This document shows, piece by piece, positions 62,667-64,000 of a DNA stretch of 64,000 nt; positions within the stretch are counted from its first letter, which is position 1; every line of letters begins with the position of its first letter. The notes below the pieces were generated by a model. It saw only the letters and a program-made list of their open reading frames with translations, ran no database searches and had not been told where the DNA came from. Source of the DNA: Sphingomonas morindae (GTDB taxonomy: Bacteria; Pseudomonadota; Alphaproteobacteria; Sphingomonadales; Sphingomonadaceae). The stretch spans positions 2,868,001 through 2,932,000 of the forward strand of contig NZ_CP084930.1 of the NCBI RefSeq assembly GCF_023822065.1, in the 5' to 3' direction. A program made the translations under genes and the position numbers.

Positions 62667-64000
62667 ATGACCGAACGTCGCGCGCTCCTCGCCCAGGCCC
62701 TGCCGATCATGCTGGGCCAGGCGCTGGTGCCGCTGGTCAACATCGTCGACGCCGCGCTGATCGGGCGCAGCGGAGGTGGCGCGGCGCCGCTGGCGGGCGT
62801 CGCGCTGGGCGCCACCCTCGTCAATTTCCTGTTCTGGACCTTCGGCTTCCTCCGCATGGGCGTGACCGGCCTGACGGCGCAGGCCGAAGGCGCGGGCGAT
62901 GCCGCCGAGCGCGATCGGCTGCTGCTGCGCGGGCTGATGCTGGGCGCGGCGCTGGGCCTGATGCTGATCGTGGCGGCGCCCCTGCTCGCGTGGCTCGGCC
63001 TGTGGCTGCTCGGCGCCGGCCCCGGCGTGGCCGCGCCCGCGGGGCACTTCGTGCGCGCGCGCCTGCTCGGCGCGCCGGCGGCGCTGGCGCTCTATGCGGT
63101 GAGCGGCTGGCTGCTCGGCCTCGGACGCAGCCGCGATGCCCTGCACGTCCAGCTGCTGCTCAACGGCCTCAACATCGTCTTCGATCTCGCGCTGGTGCGG
63201 CTCTTCCACGCGGGCGTGCGGGGGATCGGCCTGGGAACGAGCGCGGCGGAATGGTGCGCGCTCCTCCTCGGCCTACGCCTCGCGCTGCGCGCGCTGGGGG
63301 GCGCCGGCCGGTTGCGCGCGCGGATCGACCGCGCCGCGCTGTTCGCACCCGCCGCGCTGCGCCGGCTGTGCGCGGTCCAGGCCGAGATATTGGTGCGCAC
63401 GCTGGCGCTGCTCGCGCTGTTCGGCTGGTTCGCCCATGTCGGGGCGCGGCGCGGGGCGGTCGCGCTCGCCGCCAACCATGTGCTGCTCCAGATGGTGAGC
63501 ATCAGCGCCTTCATGCTTGATGGCATCGCCTTCACCGCCGAGGCGCGGGTCGGCCAGGCGATCGGCGCCGGCGCGCGGGCCACGTTGCGCCGCGCGATCA
63601 GGCTATGCGCGGAATGCTCGGCGCTGGGCGGCCTCGGCTTCGCGCTGGCGATCGCGCTGGCGGGAAGCCGCTTCGTGGCGCTCGTCACGCCCGATCCCGC
63701 GGTGCGCGCCGCCGCCGCCGCGGCGCTGCCGGGGGCGGCGCTGGTGCCGGCGCTGGGCTGGCCGAGCTGGCTGCTCGACGGCATCTTCCTCGGCGCGGCG
63801 CGCGGGCGCGCGCTGCGCAACGCCGCGCTGGTGGCGCTTGGCGCCTATCTCGTCACCGACGGGCTGGCGCGGCCCTGGGGCAATGGCGGCGCCTGGGTGG
63901 CGCTGCTCGCAAGCTACGTGTATCGCGCGCTGGCGCTGGGCGTGGCGCTGCCGGGGCTGATGGCGGCCGTGGGCGCGTCACCGCGCGATGCGGCCAAGGA
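62667..64000 (+). CDS. MATE-family exporter, DinF-like (partial at right edge)
   Basis: The frame is open from ATG 62667 through base 64000, giving at least 444 residues of a polytopic membrane protein with about 12 hydrophobic segments. Family signs are LPIMLGQALVPLVNIVDAAL in helix 1, then FLFWTFGFLRMGVTGLTAQA, and DGIAFTAEARVGQAIGAG in the second half. These match the DinF branch of multidrug/oxidant exporters driven by proton or sodium gradients. The stop codon must lie just beyond the window. No strong ribosome-binding site is seen, and the substrate is unknown. Confidence 0.9.
   Translation, partial: MTERRALLAQALPIMLGQALVPLVNIVDAALIGRSGGGAAPLAGVALGATLVNFLFWTFGFLRMGVTGLTAQAEGAGDAAERDRLLLRGLMLGAALGLMLIVAAPLLAWLGLWLLGAGPGVAAPAGHFVRARLLGAPAALALYAVSGWLLGLGRSRDALHVQLLLNGLNIVFDLALVRLFHAGVRGIGLGTSAAEWCALLLGLRLALRALGGAGRLRARIDRAALFAPAALRRLCAVQAEILVRTLALLALFGWFAHVGARRGAVALAANHVLLQMVSISAFMLDGIAFTAEARVGQAIGAGARATLRRAIRLCAECSALGGLGFALAIALAGSRFVALVTPDPAVRAAAAAALPGAALVPALGWPSWLLDGIFLGAARGRALRNAALVALGAYLVTDGLARPWGNGGAWVALLASYVYRALALGVALPGLMAAVGASPRDAAK

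Overview
This 64 kb window is high-GC, densely packed bacterial chromosome with no rRNA, tRNA, CRISPR array or insertion sequence that I could find. The protein families point to an alphaproteobacterium of the Sphingomonadales. It has four long TonB-dependent receptors tied to sugar genes, a flavin-dependent halogenase beside one of them, a MucR/Ros-type regulator, a short-form 6-phosphogluconate dehydrogenase and a transaldolase-glucose-6-phosphate isomerase fusion. The ManD protein matches the numbering of the characterised Novosphingobium enzyme almost residue for residue. Genus and species cannot be settled from the sequence alone.

Layout. 1-2129: end of an RND drug-efflux pump and its outer-membrane lipoprotein. 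2231-5824: branched-chain 2-oxoacid dehydrogenase E1 alpha, E1 beta and E2, without E3. 5828-9217: a Bcr/CflA-type exporter, glucokinase, a small lipoprotein and a Cof-type HAD phosphatase. 9214-17894 (minus strand): a tight pentose-phosphate operon read as MucR-like regulator, rpiA, tkt, tal-pgi, gnd, zwf, HAD. 18075-21766: a LysR regulator, a small unknown protein and a soluble hybrid histidine kinase. 21870-32560: sugar locus 1 (halogenase, TonB receptor, ROK regulator, ROK fructokinase, large secreted GH2 enzyme). 32651-39295: glutathione peroxidase, a lone TonB receptor, a small membrane protein with a bestrophin-type channel, and an FHS-type sugar transporter overlapping a LacI regulator. 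39292-54150: a hexuronate/glucuronoxylan locus. 54159-57484: alanine racemase, D-amino-acid dehydrogenase and RidA with a divergent Lrp-type regulator. 57491-62614: a sucrose-type locus (GH68, TonB receptor, MFS importer). 62667 to the right edge: a MATE exporter cut by the window.

How the genes work together. In the hexuronate locus, secreted GH67 alpha-glucuronidase would release (methyl)glucuronate. An MFS carrier imports it, UxaC and a UxuB-type reductase convert it to mannonate, and ManD dehydrates that to 2-keto-3-deoxygluconate. The kinase and aldolase that should follow are not in the window. The same 14-bp LacI-type palindrome lies just downstream of a promoter-like -35/-10 pair in front of both the manD operon and the TonB receptor-SGNH esterase pair. 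The LacI gene that overlaps the GH67 gene is the natural candidate repressor. The sucrose-type locus resembles the Xanthomonas sux layout, but with an intracellular-looking GH68 enzyme. The fructokinase and glucokinase elsewhere in the window could feed its products into the pentose-phosphate operon.

A recurring pattern is a GC-rich hairpin placed right after three of the four TonB receptors and before the enzyme gene on the same strand. This would let the receptor be made in excess over the downstream enzyme. No intergenic stretch exceeds about 300 bases. The longest are 35598-35896 and 26598-26872, both divergent promoter regions.
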